Below are positions 44,963 through 53,753 of a stretch of DNA of 64,000 nucleotides, in pieces. The DNA is from Sulfurovum sp. (GTDB lineage: Bacteria > Campylobacterota > Campylobacteria > Campylobacterales > Sulfurovaceae). The notes beneath the pieces were generated by a model. It made no database searches. It worked only from the letters and a program-made list of their open reading frames with translations, and had not been told where the DNA came from. Location of the stretch: assembly GCA_026990595.1 (NCBI GenBank), contig JALXCZ010000048.1, positions 1 to 64,000 of the forward strand. Reading direction: 5' to 3'. Made by a program: the position numbers and the translations under genes. Position 1 is the first letter of the stretch; each line of letters starts with the position of its first letter.

Positions 44963-46873
44963 ATGAATGAAAAAAGATTTTATAATTTTTTAGAAAAACA
45001 AATACTATTATTGATAGGATGGTCCCTGCTGACAGGCTTTGGATTTACTGTACTAAGTATGATATATAATGTTGCAAAGCCTGCACTTATATGGTATGGT
45101 TTTATTGTCTTGACCTCTATTTGGGGATGGAGTCTCTATCGACGATTCAAATATACACGTATTGAAATTGATCAATTGGAAAGTTGGTATCAGCAGGTTC
45201 GATTGTTCATCTATGTCATATTTGGACTATGGACGATCCTTTTTATTCTCTATGCAGAAGAGACAACAAACAATCTTCATTATGTTGTCGTCTTTATACA
45301 GGTAGGCGCATCGGTGATTGCCGCAACATTTCTTTTCTCAGATAAGAAGATATTTGTACCGATTTTACTGATACTGATGTATCCTCTGGTTGTGTATTTT
45401 GCTATGATACAGGAAGCCTACGGATACTTCCTCGCAATATATTCGGTAATATTCCTGGGATTATTGCTTCATACTTCAAACAACAGTTATCGTCTTATGC
45501 AGCAAATTTATCATCAGGCACAGCATGATCCTTTAACAGGTCTGTTTAATCGCCGTTATTTTTCAGATTATTTGGAGCAAATGCTGGATTCAATCATCTC
45601 TTCTAAAAAATTTGCATATATCCTACTGATAGACCTTGATTATTTTAAAACGATCAATGATTCTCTGGGACATGAAATTGGTGATAAATTATTGATAGAA
45701 GTTGCAACACGAATAGAGAAATTTTGTGAAGATACGCATCTTATTGCACGTATAGGCGGTGATGAATTCATGATGGCAAGTTATGAGTTTGATGATCTTG
45801 CCGATTGCATGAAAAAGGCAGATGTCTTTTCAAAAAAACTGTTGGTGGCGATCAAAGATACCTACATTGTTGATCATCACCATTTACACATAAGTGCCAG
45901 TATAGGGATCAAGCAGATAGGGGATAAATATCTAAAAGCAAATCAGGTCATTAAAGAAGCTGATATTGCCATGTATGAAGTCAAGGCACAAGGTCGTGAC
46001 GGGATCATAGATTTTAATGAAATATTGGCTAAAAAGGTTGATAATGATCTTGAAGTAGAAAGAAGACTCTATTTTGCGTTAAAAAGCAATGAGATAGAAC
46101 TTCATTACCAACCTCAGGTAGATCAGGATCAGAAGATCATAGGGTGTGAAGTACTGGCGCGTTGGAATAATTCTGAATTAGGACTCATTAACCCTTCGGA
46201 ATTTATAATGATCGCTGAAAAAACCGGTCTGATCATTGATCTGGGGAATTATATTCTTTCAGAAGCATTTAAAACACTTAAAAAATGGGAGAAAAACTGC
46301 TTGGAGTTAGAACAGTTTTCGATCAACATCAGTGTCAGACAGTTTCTACACAGCTCTTTTGTCTATCAGGTAGAACACTTGTGTAATATATATTTGAATG
46401 AGAATGCACGTAAAAAACTGCTTTTTGAAGTCACTGAAACACTTTTGGCAGAAGATATTAATAAGATCGTTTCAATCATTAATGAACTTAAACGTTTGGG
46501 TATCTCTATTTCCATGGATGATTTCGGTACAGGATATTCATCCTTGAATTTTTTACGGGAAATACCTATTGATGAGTTAAAAATTGACCGTGCCTTTGTA
46601 AGTCGTTTAGGTGAAAGTGACTCTGATAAAATGATGGTTTCTACTATTATTTCACTGGCAAATATATATGACCTGAGTATTGTTGCGGAGGGTGTAGAAA
46701 CCGGGGAACAATTTAGATTCCTCCTGGAACAAGGCTGTGGTATTTTCCAAGGATTTTATTTTTCTAAACCATTGGGAGAAGAGGATTTTGAGATATATAT
46801 GCAGAGACAAAATGCTATAGCAAAGCGTATACCTTTAAAGAAAACATCATCAAACTATATTCAGGCATCCTAA
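44963..46873 (+). CDS. Membrane GGDEF-EAL protein
   Basis: The track starts at a TTG (44954); the ATG at 44963 is preferred, giving 636 residues. Six N-terminal transmembrane segments form a sensor-like membrane region, then GGDEF with an intact signature GGDEF and no RxxD inhibitory site upstream, then EAL with EVL in place of EAL but intact DDFGTGYSSL and EGVET. The cyclase looks active; the phosphodiesterase is uncertain. No close operon partner. Confidence 0.88.
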   Translation: MNEKRFYNFLEKQILLLIGWSLLTGFGFTVLSMIYNVAKPALIWYGFIVLTSIWGWSLYRRFKYTRIEIDQLESWYQQVRLFIYVIFGLWTILFILYAEETTNNLHYVVVFIQVGASVIAATFLFSDKKIFVPILLILMYPLVVYFAMIQEAYGYFLAIYSVIFLGLLLHTSNNSYRLMQQIYHQAQHDPLTGLFNRRYFSDYLEQMLDSIISSKKFAYILLIDLDYFKTINDSLGHEIGDKLLIEVATRIEKFCEDTHLIARIGGDEFMMASYEFDDLADCMKKADVFSKKLLVAIKDTYIVDHHHLHISASIGIKQIGDKYLKANQVIKEADIAMYEVKAQGRDGIIDFNEILAKKVDNDLEVERRLYFALKSNEIELHYQPQVDQDQKIIGCEVLARWNNSELGLINPSEFIMIAEKTGLIIDLGNYILSEAFKTLKKWEKNCLELEQFSINISVRQFLHSSFVYQVEHLCNIYLNENARKKLLFEVTETLLAEDINKIVSIINELKRLGISISMDDFGTGYSSLNFLREIPIDELKIDRAFVSRLGESDSDKMMVSTIISLANIYDLSIVAEGVETGEQFRFLLEQGCGIFQGFYFSKPLGEEDFEIYMQRQNAIAKRIPLKKTSSNYIQAS

Positions 46874-46907
46874 AAAATAAAATCTTTTTATTCTCTTGAA
46901 ATATTTG

Positions 46908-46913
46908 TATAAT
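46908..46913 (+). promoter_or_regulatory. Possible -10 of the 194-aa gene
   Basis: Exact TATAAT with no clear -35. A transcript from here would begin about 20 bp later and carry a 5' leader of roughly 150 nt that contains the inverted repeat at 46934-47034. Confidence 0.4.
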
Positions 46914-46933
46914 ATCTATAGAACTCTCTGAAC

Positions 46934-47034
46934 AACCTAGGTGTTCACAACATCTCCAGCTTTTGTCTAGGCTAGGACTTGTAAATTTCTTACACAATAT
47001 TACATTTGCAAAACCCATTGTGAATGTCTAGGTT
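46934..47034 (+). ncRNA. Structured 5' leader candidate
   Basis: AACCTAGGTGTTCACAA (46934-46950) can pair with TTGTGAATGTCTAGGTT (47018-47034) over all 17 positions, three as G-U wobbles, closing a 67-nt interior. CTAGG occurs four times within the element. The interior is mostly A/T-rich. It ends 37 bp before the ATG at 47072. Whether it is a riboswitch, attenuator or just a dyad is unknown. Confidence 0.4.
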
Positions 47035-47071
47035 ATTTAGAGGGGGGTATATAATAATAAAGGAGTCATCA

Positions 47072-47656
47072 ATGAATAATAAAATAAAAGAGATGATAGA
47101 AGAGATAGAAGAGAAAAAACAAAAATTAAGAGAGGAGATCGAAAAGCAGGAAAAACATATTGATTTTGAGATCAAGAACGGTTATGTAATATTTGAAAAG
47201 GATGTTTTGGCCAGACAAAGAAAAAATATGAAAAATCTTTTGGTCTGGTTTAGTGAGATTCCTCTTCTCCATCTACTTAGTGCACCTATTGTTTATGCAA
47301 TGATCATCCCTGCACTTTTTTTAGATGGTATGCTTTTTGTTTATAAACAGGTTGTATCGAGAGTTTTCAAATTTGAATTTGCCAAACGGAGTGATTATGT
47401 TGTGTTTGACCGTCAGTATCTCGGATATCTGAATATCATTGAAAAACTCAATTGTATGTATTGCTCCTATTTTAACGGATTAATGTGCTATGCATCTATG
47501 ATCGCCAGCAGAACCGAACTTTATTTCTGTCCTATAAAGCATGCAAAAAAAGTAGCATATAAACATGCGTTTTATGATGAGTATCTTTTATATGGGGATG
47601 GAGACGAATACCAGAAAAAACTGAAAGAATTGAGAAAAAACAGAGAACAGAGATAG
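47072..47656 (+). CDS. Unknown protein with coiled coil, hydrophobic helix and Cys cluster
   Basis: ATG at 47072 behind AAAGGAG is preferred over the track start (47024), giving 194 residues. An N-terminal coiled coil (KIKEMIEEIEEKKQKLREEI), a hydrophobic segment (APIVYAMIIPALFLDGMLFV, about 83-102) and a Cys-rich stretch CMYCSYFNGLMC plus CPIKHAKK (Cys near 130-160) that could bind metal or FeS. I do not recognise the family. Upstream of the AmmeMemoRadiSam genes on the same strand but not tightly linked. Confidence 0.7.
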   Translation: MNNKIKEMIEEIEEKKQKLREEIEKQEKHIDFEIKNGYVIFEKDVLARQRKNMKNLLVWFSEIPLLHLLSAPIVYAMIIPALFLDGMLFVYKQVVSRVFKFEFAKRSDYVVFDRQYLGYLNIIEKLNCMYCSYFNGLMCYASMIASRTELYFCPIKHAKKVAYKHAFYDEYLLYGDGDEYQKKLKELRKNREQR

Positions 47657-47748
47657 TATTTTATCCATTTGACTTTTTTATTGTTATGTGATATTATGAA
47701 AGAAAGTTGAGTTACTTTGCATAAGGGTTATTCAAAGAAGGAGTCATA

Positions 47749-48759
47749 ATGACTTATCATGAAACGATGAAATACTATAAAAAAGTTGAAGATAAAGAGA
47801 AGATTACCTGTCTTTTATGTCGGCATTATTGTCAGATGAAAGAAGGGCAGGTAGGTATATGCGGTGTCAATAAAAATGAGAATGGTGCACTTAAAAATCT
47901 TGTGTATGGTCATCCTATTGCATTGAATGTTGATCCTGTAGAGAAGAAACCGCTTTATCATCTACTGCCGGGCAGCAAGGCACTCTCCTTTGGAACGGTG
48001 GGGTGTAATTTTAAATGTCCTTTTTGCCAGAACTGGGATATCTCCCAAGAGACAAAGGTTAATAAGCAGATAGAAGTAACTCCTCAACAGATGGTAAATA
48101 TGGCATTTGAACATGGGTGTCAGTCTATTGCCTATACCTATAATGAGCCGACCATCTTTTATCCGTATGCAAAAGATATCGGGGTGATCGCCAGAGAGAA
48201 AGGACTCAAAAACATTTTTGTCAGTAATGGTTTTGAAACTCCTGAGATCATCAAAGATATGCCAAGCTGGTTGGATGCTGCCAATATTGACCTTAAAAGC
48301 TGGGATGATGACTACTATAAAAAAGTCCTAAAAGGTGGACTTGAAGCAGTCAAAAATACACTCAGAAGAATGGTAGCTGAAGGGATCTGGGTTGAAGTAA
48401 CGACACTTCTCATCGAAGGTGAGAATGATAGTAATAAAGACCTGACAGAAATGGCAGAGTTCATTGCCAATGATCTTGGCAGACATGTGCCCTGGCATCT
48501 AAGTGCTTTTCATCCTGATTATAAAATGCAGGATCATGAATTTACAGGGATCGATACCCTTAAAAGAGCCAGTGATATCGGTAAGAAAGCAGGACTTTAC
48601 TACGTCTATATGGGAAATGTTCCTGTACATGGAGATACCTTTTGTCCTGAATGCGGAGAGCTGCTGATCGACCGTACCGGTTATTCTGTGACAGTTAATA
48701 AACTGGAAGATGGGCATTGTCCAAAATGTAAAAGAATGATTGAAGGAATTTGGTCATGA
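47749..48759 (+). CDS. amrS: AmmeMemoRadiSam-system radical SAM enzyme
   Basis: 336 residues. Radical SAM cluster motif CNFKCPFC (near 85), an N-terminal Cys-rich CLLCRHYCQM and a C-terminal zinc-ribbon-like CPECGELL ... CPKCKRM. Matches the PflA-like AmrS family that occurs with MEMO1 and AMMECR1 proteins. Substrate unknown. Overlaps the next gene by 4 bp. Confidence 0.9.
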   Translation: MTYHETMKYYKKVEDKEKITCLLCRHYCQMKEGQVGICGVNKNENGALKNLVYGHPIALNVDPVEKKPLYHLLPGSKALSFGTVGCNFKCPFCQNWDISQETKVNKQIEVTPQQMVNMAFEHGCQSIAYTYNEPTIFYPYAKDIGVIAREKGLKNIFVSNGFETPEIIKDMPSWLDAANIDLKSWDDDYYKKVLKGGLEAVKNTLRRMVAEGIWVEVTTLLIEGENDSNKDLTEMAEFIANDLGRHVPWHLSAFHPDYKMQDHEFTGIDTLKRASDIGKKAGLYYVYMGNVPVHGDTFCPECGELLIDRTGYSVTVNKLEDGHCPKCKRMIEGIWS

Positions 48760-49559
48760 GTACAAGAGAAACGGCGGTAGCCGGACAGTTCTATCCGTCT
48801 GATGCTAATGAAATAAAAGCAATGCTAGAACATTATAATCAAATATTAGAGGAACATTTGCAGGATGAAGCTATACTCCATCTTAGACCAAGAGCTGTCA
48901 TCGTGCCTCATGCAGGGTATGTTTATTCGGCTTTTACTGCAAATGTTGCGATGAGGCTGTTGAAAAACAGCCATGCAAAATGTGTAGTGGTCATAGGACC
49001 CAGCCATAAGGTTTACCTAAAGGGTACAAGTGTTTCAGACTATGACAGCTATGCAACGCCTTTAGGAACTTTGCCTATAAACAGATCTTTGCTAACAGAG
49101 CTTAAAGAAAAATTTGGACTAACATTCATACCTGAGGCACATCATGAGCACAGTACCGAAGTACAGATGCCGTTTATTAAAAAGTATGAGGAAGATGCTT
49201 CTATTGTAGAGATGGTCTATGGAGATGAAAGCCCTCAAAGATTGGCAAATATCATAGAGCACCTGTTGTATGATCCTGATACCGTAGTGGTGATCAGTAC
49301 CGATTTGAGTCATTACCACAGTATTGAAAAGGCAAACAGATTGGACAGTATTTGTCTGGATGCAGTAAAGAATCTTGATGCTTCAGAGTTGCATCAGGGG
49401 TGTGAAGCCTGCGGTAAAATAGGTGTAGAAGCGATGCTGATCGCAGCGAAAAAAAGAGGATTGAAGTCTATACTTCTTGACTACCGTACGAGTGCAGATA
49501 CCAGTGGAGACAAGTCCCAGGTAGTTGGCTACATGAGTGCAGCATTTATTGGGAATTGA
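48756..49559 (+). CDS. amrB: AmmeMemoRadiSam-system protein B (MEMO1 family)
   Basis: ATG at 48756 (ATGA overlap with amrS) gives 267 residues. MEMO family features: REtAVAGQFYP, IVPHAGYVYS, HEHSTEVQMPF and STDLSHYHS, whose His/Cys residues bind metal in family members. Function in bacteria is unknown. The third system gene (AMMECR1-like protein A) is absent here; pcm follows 3 bp later. Confidence 0.9.
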   Translation: MSTRETAVAGQFYPSDANEIKAMLEHYNQILEEHLQDEAILHLRPRAVIVPHAGYVYSAFTANVAMRLLKNSHAKCVVVIGPSHKVYLKGTSVSDYDSYATPLGTLPINRSLLTELKEKFGLTFIPEAHHEHSTEVQMPFIKKYEEDASIVEMVYGDESPQRLANIIEHLLYDPDTVVVISTDLSHYHSIEKANRLDSICLDAVKNLDASELHQGCEACGKIGVEAMLIAAKKRGLKSILLDYRTSADTSGDKSQVVGYMSAAFIGN

Positions 49560-49562
49560 TCC

Positions 49563-50189
49563 ATGAAAAGTATGCAAGAACTTATTGACAGCATGATCTT
49601 AGCAGGTACGCTGCATACCCCTGCTATTATTGATGCGTTCTACAAAATAGACAGAAAGTATTTTGTGCCTGAAGCATTTTCTGAGTTTACCTATATTGAC
49701 AGACCGCTTCCCATAGGGAAGGATCAGACAATATCCCAACCTTCAACGGTAGCATTTATGCTGGAACAACTTTCCATTAAAGAGGGAGATAAGGTACTTG
49801 ATATCGGTTCGGGATCGGGCTGGACAACCTCATTACTATGTGCTATTGTAGGAGAAGAGGGCAGTGTAACAGGACTCGAAAGAGTAGATGATCTGGTAGA
49901 GCAGGGTAAAAAGAATCTTGAACAGTTCTCCTTTGCAGAGCGTTGTCATATCCAAAAGGCAAGAGAAAAGCTTGGGGTTCCAGGGCAGACATTTGACAGG
50001 ATCCTGGTCTCTGCAAGTGCTCAGGAAATACCCTATGCGCTTTTTGAACAGTTGAAAACAGGAGGTATTCTGGTGATCCCTGTACAAAATTCCATTTTTA
50101 AATTTACAAAACTTTCCAACACTAAGTTACAAAAAGAAGAGTTCCCGGGATTTGTTTTTGTACCGTTGATCACAGATTTATCTATTTAA
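49563..50189 (+). CDS. pcm: Protein-L-isoaspartate O-methyltransferase
   Basis: 208 residues. SAM motif VLDIGSGSGWTTSLL, an upstream PLPIGKDQTISQP typical of PCMT, and the late LVSASAQEIP. It repairs isoaspartyl damage in aged proteins. Translationally close to amrB, so it is likely part of that operon. Overlaps convergent mltB by 8 bp. Confidence 0.88.
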   Translation: MKSMQELIDSMILAGTLHTPAIIDAFYKIDRKYFVPEAFSEFTYIDRPLPIGKDQTISQPSTVAFMLEQLSIKEGDKVLDIGSGSGWTTSLLCAIVGEEGSVTGLERVDDLVEQGKKNLEQFSFAERCHIQKAREKLGVPGQTFDRILVSASAQEIPYALFEQLKTGGILVIPVQNSIFKFTKLSNTKLQKEEFPGFVFVPLITDLSI

Positions 50190-51168
50190 GAGCCTGTGCA
50201 ATGAGATAAATAGCCACACCGTAATTTGCCGAATTGTTATATCGTGTAAGCACTCTGAAGTTCTTTGTTCCAAGCCAGAGATCATCATGGGTAGCATTAT
50301 GTGTTTTAACAAGATAGGCATGTTGCTGCCTGAATGGGTACAAAGGTTTGATACCGGCTTTTTTAATAGCGTGTAAAGAAAGCATATGCTTATGGGAGGT
50401 TCGCAGCTTTTTAAAACGTTTACTGCCTTTATAAGAAGCAGGCGTGGCAGCAGCCAATCCTTTTTGCCAACCGTTTTGATGCATGAATTTGGCAATACTT
50501 CCGATGCAGTCCTCAATATCCCAGACACTTGCACCGTCTCCATCAAAATCGAAGTTGAATTTTTCTGCAATGGAAGGTACTTGCTGAACACAGCCCATGG
50601 CTCCTGCAAACGAGCCTTCGAGTTTTGTAAGAATATAGCCTTTTTCTCTGGCAAACAGAAAGAGATGTTTGAGTTCATTCTTAAAGAACTTCTGCATACG
50701 GTTGGGATGAAAAGCAAGTGTAGCGAGTGCATCAAAGATATTATAATCTCCAGTGTAGGTACCAAAGTGACTCTCTACACCCAAGAAACCAACAATGTAG
50801 TCCTCATCGACTTTATACATACGTGCTGCCTTGTTCAGTGTTTTATAGTGCTGTTTTTTAAATACCCGTGCTTCTTTGAACGTTGTTTCATTGACCACAT
50901 GCAGTTTGAACCGCTCCCAGCTTCCCACGGTGGTGTTCTTTTTGAATTTTCCGGTGTAGCGTGCCAATGTATCACGATCGAGTTTTGCCTGCTTGAATAC
51001 ACGTTTCAGATAGTTTCTGTCAAAGCCGTACCGTTTGTGCATCATAGCTATAAAGTGTTGTACGTTTGTTTTGGAAAGGTAGTTATAGGAGATGGGTGGT
51101 CTGTCTTCATTTGCTGTGAGAATGAACGGTATCAGTGCAGTGAGTAAAAACAGTTTGAAAAGTTTCAA
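50182..51168 (-). CDS. mltB: Lytic murein transglycosylase B-like protein
   Basis: 328 residues, signal peptide (LFKLFLLTALIPFILTANE), no lipobox. MltB/SLT-fold catalytic Glu in GVESHFGTYTGDYNIFDAL (near 130) and SFAGAMGCVQQVPS. It cleaves peptidoglycan glycan strands to 1,6-anhydro ends. Follows the CitE-like gene by 3 bp on the same strand. Confidence 0.88.
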   Translation of the reverse strand: MKLFKLFLLTALIPFILTANEDRPPISYNYLSKTNVQHFIAMMHKRYGFDRNYLKRVFKQAKLDRDTLARYTGKFKKNTTVGSWERFKLHVVNETTFKEARVFKKQHYKTLNKAARMYKVDEDYIVGFLGVESHFGTYTGDYNIFDALATLAFHPNRMQKFFKNELKHLFLFAREKGYILTKLEGSFAGAMGCVQQVPSIAEKFNFDFDGDGASVWDIEDCIGSIAKFMHQNGWQKGLAAATPASYKGSKRFKKLRTSHKHMLSLHAIKKAGIKPLYPFRQQHAYLVKTHNATHDDLWLGTKNFRVLTRYNNSANYGVAIYLIAQALK

Positions 51169-51171
51169 TAT

Positions 51172-52074
51172 CTATTCCTCTATATTATTTAGCATCAATA
51201 GGCTGTCCCTATAGATAGGCTCATCTATAAAACCATATTTTTTATCCATAAATCCATTGATATTCTGTTTTGCATTAGCTTCAAAAACAGCTTTGATATG
51301 CTTGGCTCTCTCTATTTCATATTTATTAATAATAAAAATGGAATTTGCTATTTCTACCTGCTTTGGACCCATACAGGCTTTACTTTCAAAACCCATATTT
51401 CTTTCATGCTCGCACCATGCTTTGAAAGTCTCAGTATCATTGTATTCCTGGAACATAAAGCCAACAGGATGGATGCCTGCTGTTTTTGCATCCACTAAAA
51501 ATTTGGAGAGAATATAGTCTATGGTAGGATTATCAAGTGTGACTATGGACTGAGGCAGATTAAAAGAGGTAAGCAGATCGAGTATACCCAAATTGGCAGT
51601 AGTGAGTCGTTCATCGATACGAAGCTGACACAGGTTTTCAAAAGCCTCTTTTGTTTCCAGTGAGATATGCAGCTCTTTTTCTTCTGAAAGCAGGGTAAGG
51701 GCTTGTGCGATCTCAGTTTGTGATCTTACTTTGGCTATACGGATAGCATCAAAACTAAAATCATTCAAAAAAGTTATCTCCTCAGCGCCACCGTCATTGA
51801 GAGGGTTGGTACGTACGACTATAAAACTGTCTGAATATTCCATATGGGAGAGAAAAAGTGCAATATTGTGTAAAGCCTCTTTTTTACGACTTGGAGCAAT
51901 AGCATCTTCGAGATTGAGTGTAATCATGTCAGCACTATTCTCATCCATGTGGTTGAGATGTTTGAGGTTGAGGGGATTGAGCATCATGTTTGAACGTCTG
52001 CGTCTGTGTGTGCAGGGGTTTTTATGTTTTTTGCCAACTGTTTTAGGTAAAGTATCCAAGGTATTGAAAATCAT
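51172..52074 (-). CDS. HpcH/HpaI/CitE-family aldolase/lyase
   Basis: 300 residues. CitE-like TIM barrel with SADMITLNLEDAIAPSRK (metal-binding Glu/Asp) and FIVVRTNPL. Family members cleave citryl-CoA, malyl-CoA or similar substrates; no citD or citF is near, so the citrate lyase role is unlikely to be complete here. It may be a stand-alone CitE-like enzyme. Confidence 0.78.
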   Translation of the reverse strand: MIFNTLDTLPKTVGKKHKNPCTHRRRRSNMMLNPLNLKHLNHMDENSADMITLNLEDAIAPSRKKEALHNIALFLSHMEYSDSFIVVRTNPLNDGGAEEITFLNDFSFDAIRIAKVRSQTEIAQALTLLSEEKELHISLETKEAFENLCQLRIDERLTTANLGILDLLTSFNLPQSIVTLDNPTIDYILSKFLVDAKTAGIHPVGFMFQEYNDTETFKAWCEHERNMGFESKACMGPKQVEIANSIFIINKYEIERAKHIKAVFEANAKQNINGFMDKKYGFIDEPIYRDSLLMLNNIEE

Positions 52075-52172
52075 GTGTATATCATAGCAAAATAAGCGTT
52101 AAGAGCATACAACATACTCTGTTTATCATCCATTTTCCAAGATGTGCTATGATGAAAAAAAAGGAGTTTATA

Positions 52173-52616
52173 ATGAAGCTTGATAATACAATGGTTATTG
52201 TTGCCAATTTAGGTGAGTTAAAAGAGTATCATATTCAAAAACATGAAGCGATAGTAGGGAATGACTTGAAGATCTCCTATGCACTTGGACTGCATCATGC
52301 TATGGATTATATAGATGCACATAAAAAGGTAGAGGAGGTAGTGAGTGACAGTGCAGGGAGGTTCGGAAACTCCATAGGAGAAGAGCATAATCTTGAGAAT
52401 GAGCGTAAAAGACGTTCTGTTGAAGATGTTGCCAATGATATCAATGCCATAATAGCCAAAGAGAAACCTAAACAGCTTTTTCTGGCATTCCCTCAGGAAT
52501 TGAATGCACAACTGATGGAGTTACTCTCTTCCGATACGAAAGCGATCTTGAAAAAAAATATTACTTCTGATCTTGTCAAAACGAATAAAGAGAAATTATT
52601 ATCCTATTTTGAATAG
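52173..52616 (+). CDS. Host-attachment-family protein (PF10116-like)
   Basis: ATG at 52173 behind AAAAGGAG gives 147 residues; the track adds eight. VIVANLGELKEYHIQ at the start and LFLAFPQELNAQLMELLS followed by KNITSDLVKTNKEKLLSYF at the end match the 'protein required for attachment to host cells' family, related to baeRF release-factor-like folds. Role here unknown. Confidence 0.78.
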   Translation: MKLDNTMVIVANLGELKEYHIQKHEAIVGNDLKISYALGLHHAMDYIDAHKKVEEVVSDSAGRFGNSIGEEHNLENERKRRSVEDVANDINAIIAKEKPKQLFLAFPQELNAQLMELLSSDTKAILKKNITSDLVKTNKEKLLSYFE

Positions 52617-52688
52617 AACAGGAAAAGAGATAGAAACAGATAATCTTATTACAGTATAATATCCTTTTATTTGATTTAAGGAATATAT

Positions 52689-53753
52689 ATGACAAGAGTC
52701 TGGTTTCTATCTTTACTGCTTACTTTGTCTCTATCGGCAAGATCGACTGCCATTCCCACTCAGGAATGTGAAGCCTTCAATAATATGAAGCATACCAGAA
52801 ACACCCATCATGTGGTGTTGGATACTACTAAAAAATATACGATACTTAAACACCATAAAGGGCAGGATCTTATACTCATCAGTGGAGAACAGCCTGCACA
52901 AAGATGGGTGAATGATACCTGTTTTTATAAAAGCAGTGGTGCCAATGTTTCACCGGTGGCAAGCAGTGTAGTACGTATTGATGACGAGATAGATAATGCC
53001 TTAAAGAGGATTGGTATCACGGGTAATACTAAAAAATATAAAAATATTAATAGTAAAAAATATAATAATAATAAAATTTCACAGAATAATATTCTTGCCC
53101 TAAGTTGGCACAATGCTTTTTGTGAAACACACCGCTATAAAAAAGAGTGTAAAAGAAGACTTCTGTCCATACTGAAATCTGAATATTATGAAAAACATTT
53201 TGTACTGCACGGACTCTGGCCGCAACCTAAGAACAGAACCTATTGTCATGTAGAGAGAAAATATATTACTATGGATCGGTACAAACGATGGAATAAAATG
53301 CCTGAACTTAAATTAAGCAGGGAAACAAAAGAGAGACTCTCCAGAGTGATGCCGGGATTTGCTTCAAACCTTCATAAACATGAATGGTATAAGCATGGTT
53401 CCTGTTACGGCACAGATGCAGAGCAGTATTACAAAAATGCTATAGATTTTACCGATCAGATAAGTGCTTCCAAAGTGAATGATTTTTTTGTAAAGCATAT
53501 AGGTAAAAGAGTTACTCTCAAACAGATAAGAGATCAATTTGACAGTAGTTTCGGTACAGGCAGCGGGAAAAGAGTGGCACTGCAATGCAGGAATGGACTT
53601 ATCACTGAACTCTGGATACATCTTGGAAGCGGTAACATCTTTTCCCAAATGCTTAAAAACGGAAAACAGATACACAGCCGTTGTCAAAGAGGGCTTGTAG
53701 ACAGGGCTGGTTTTACTAAAGAAACCAACCAAAAGGGTGGTTTTGGCAGATAG
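52689..53753 (+). CDS. RNase T2 family ribonuclease
   Basis: 354 residues with a signal peptide (VWFLSLLLTLSLSAR). The catalytic boxes CAS-I HGLWPQP and CAS-II HEWYKHGSC carry the active-site His and Glu. An extra N-terminal region of about 120 residues precedes the T2 fold and is Cys-containing; a low-complexity Lys/Asn run (KKYKNINSKKYNNNK) joins them. Secreted RNA degradation likely. Overlaps the helicase gene by 17 bp. Confidence 0.87.
   Translation: MTRVWFLSLLLTLSLSARSTAIPTQECEAFNNMKHTRNTHHVVLDTTKKYTILKHHKGQDLILISGEQPAQRWVNDTCFYKSSGANVSPVASSVVRIDDEIDNALKRIGITGNTKKYKNINSKKYNNNKISQNNILALSWHNAFCETHRYKKECKRRLLSILKSEYYEKHFVLHGLWPQPKNRTYCHVERKYITMDRYKRWNKMPELKLSRETKERLSRVMPGFASNLHKHEWYKHGSCYGTDAEQYYKNAIDFTDQISASKVNDFFVKHIGKRVTLKQIRDQFDSSFGTGSGKRVALQCRNGLITELWIHLGSGNIFSQMLKNGKQIHSRCQRGLVDRAGFTKETNQKGGFGR

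Noticed and set aside
51172-52074. Citrate lyase beta subunit of a complete citrate lyase
   Set aside because: No citD, citF or citC nearby; only a CitE-like family assignment is supported.
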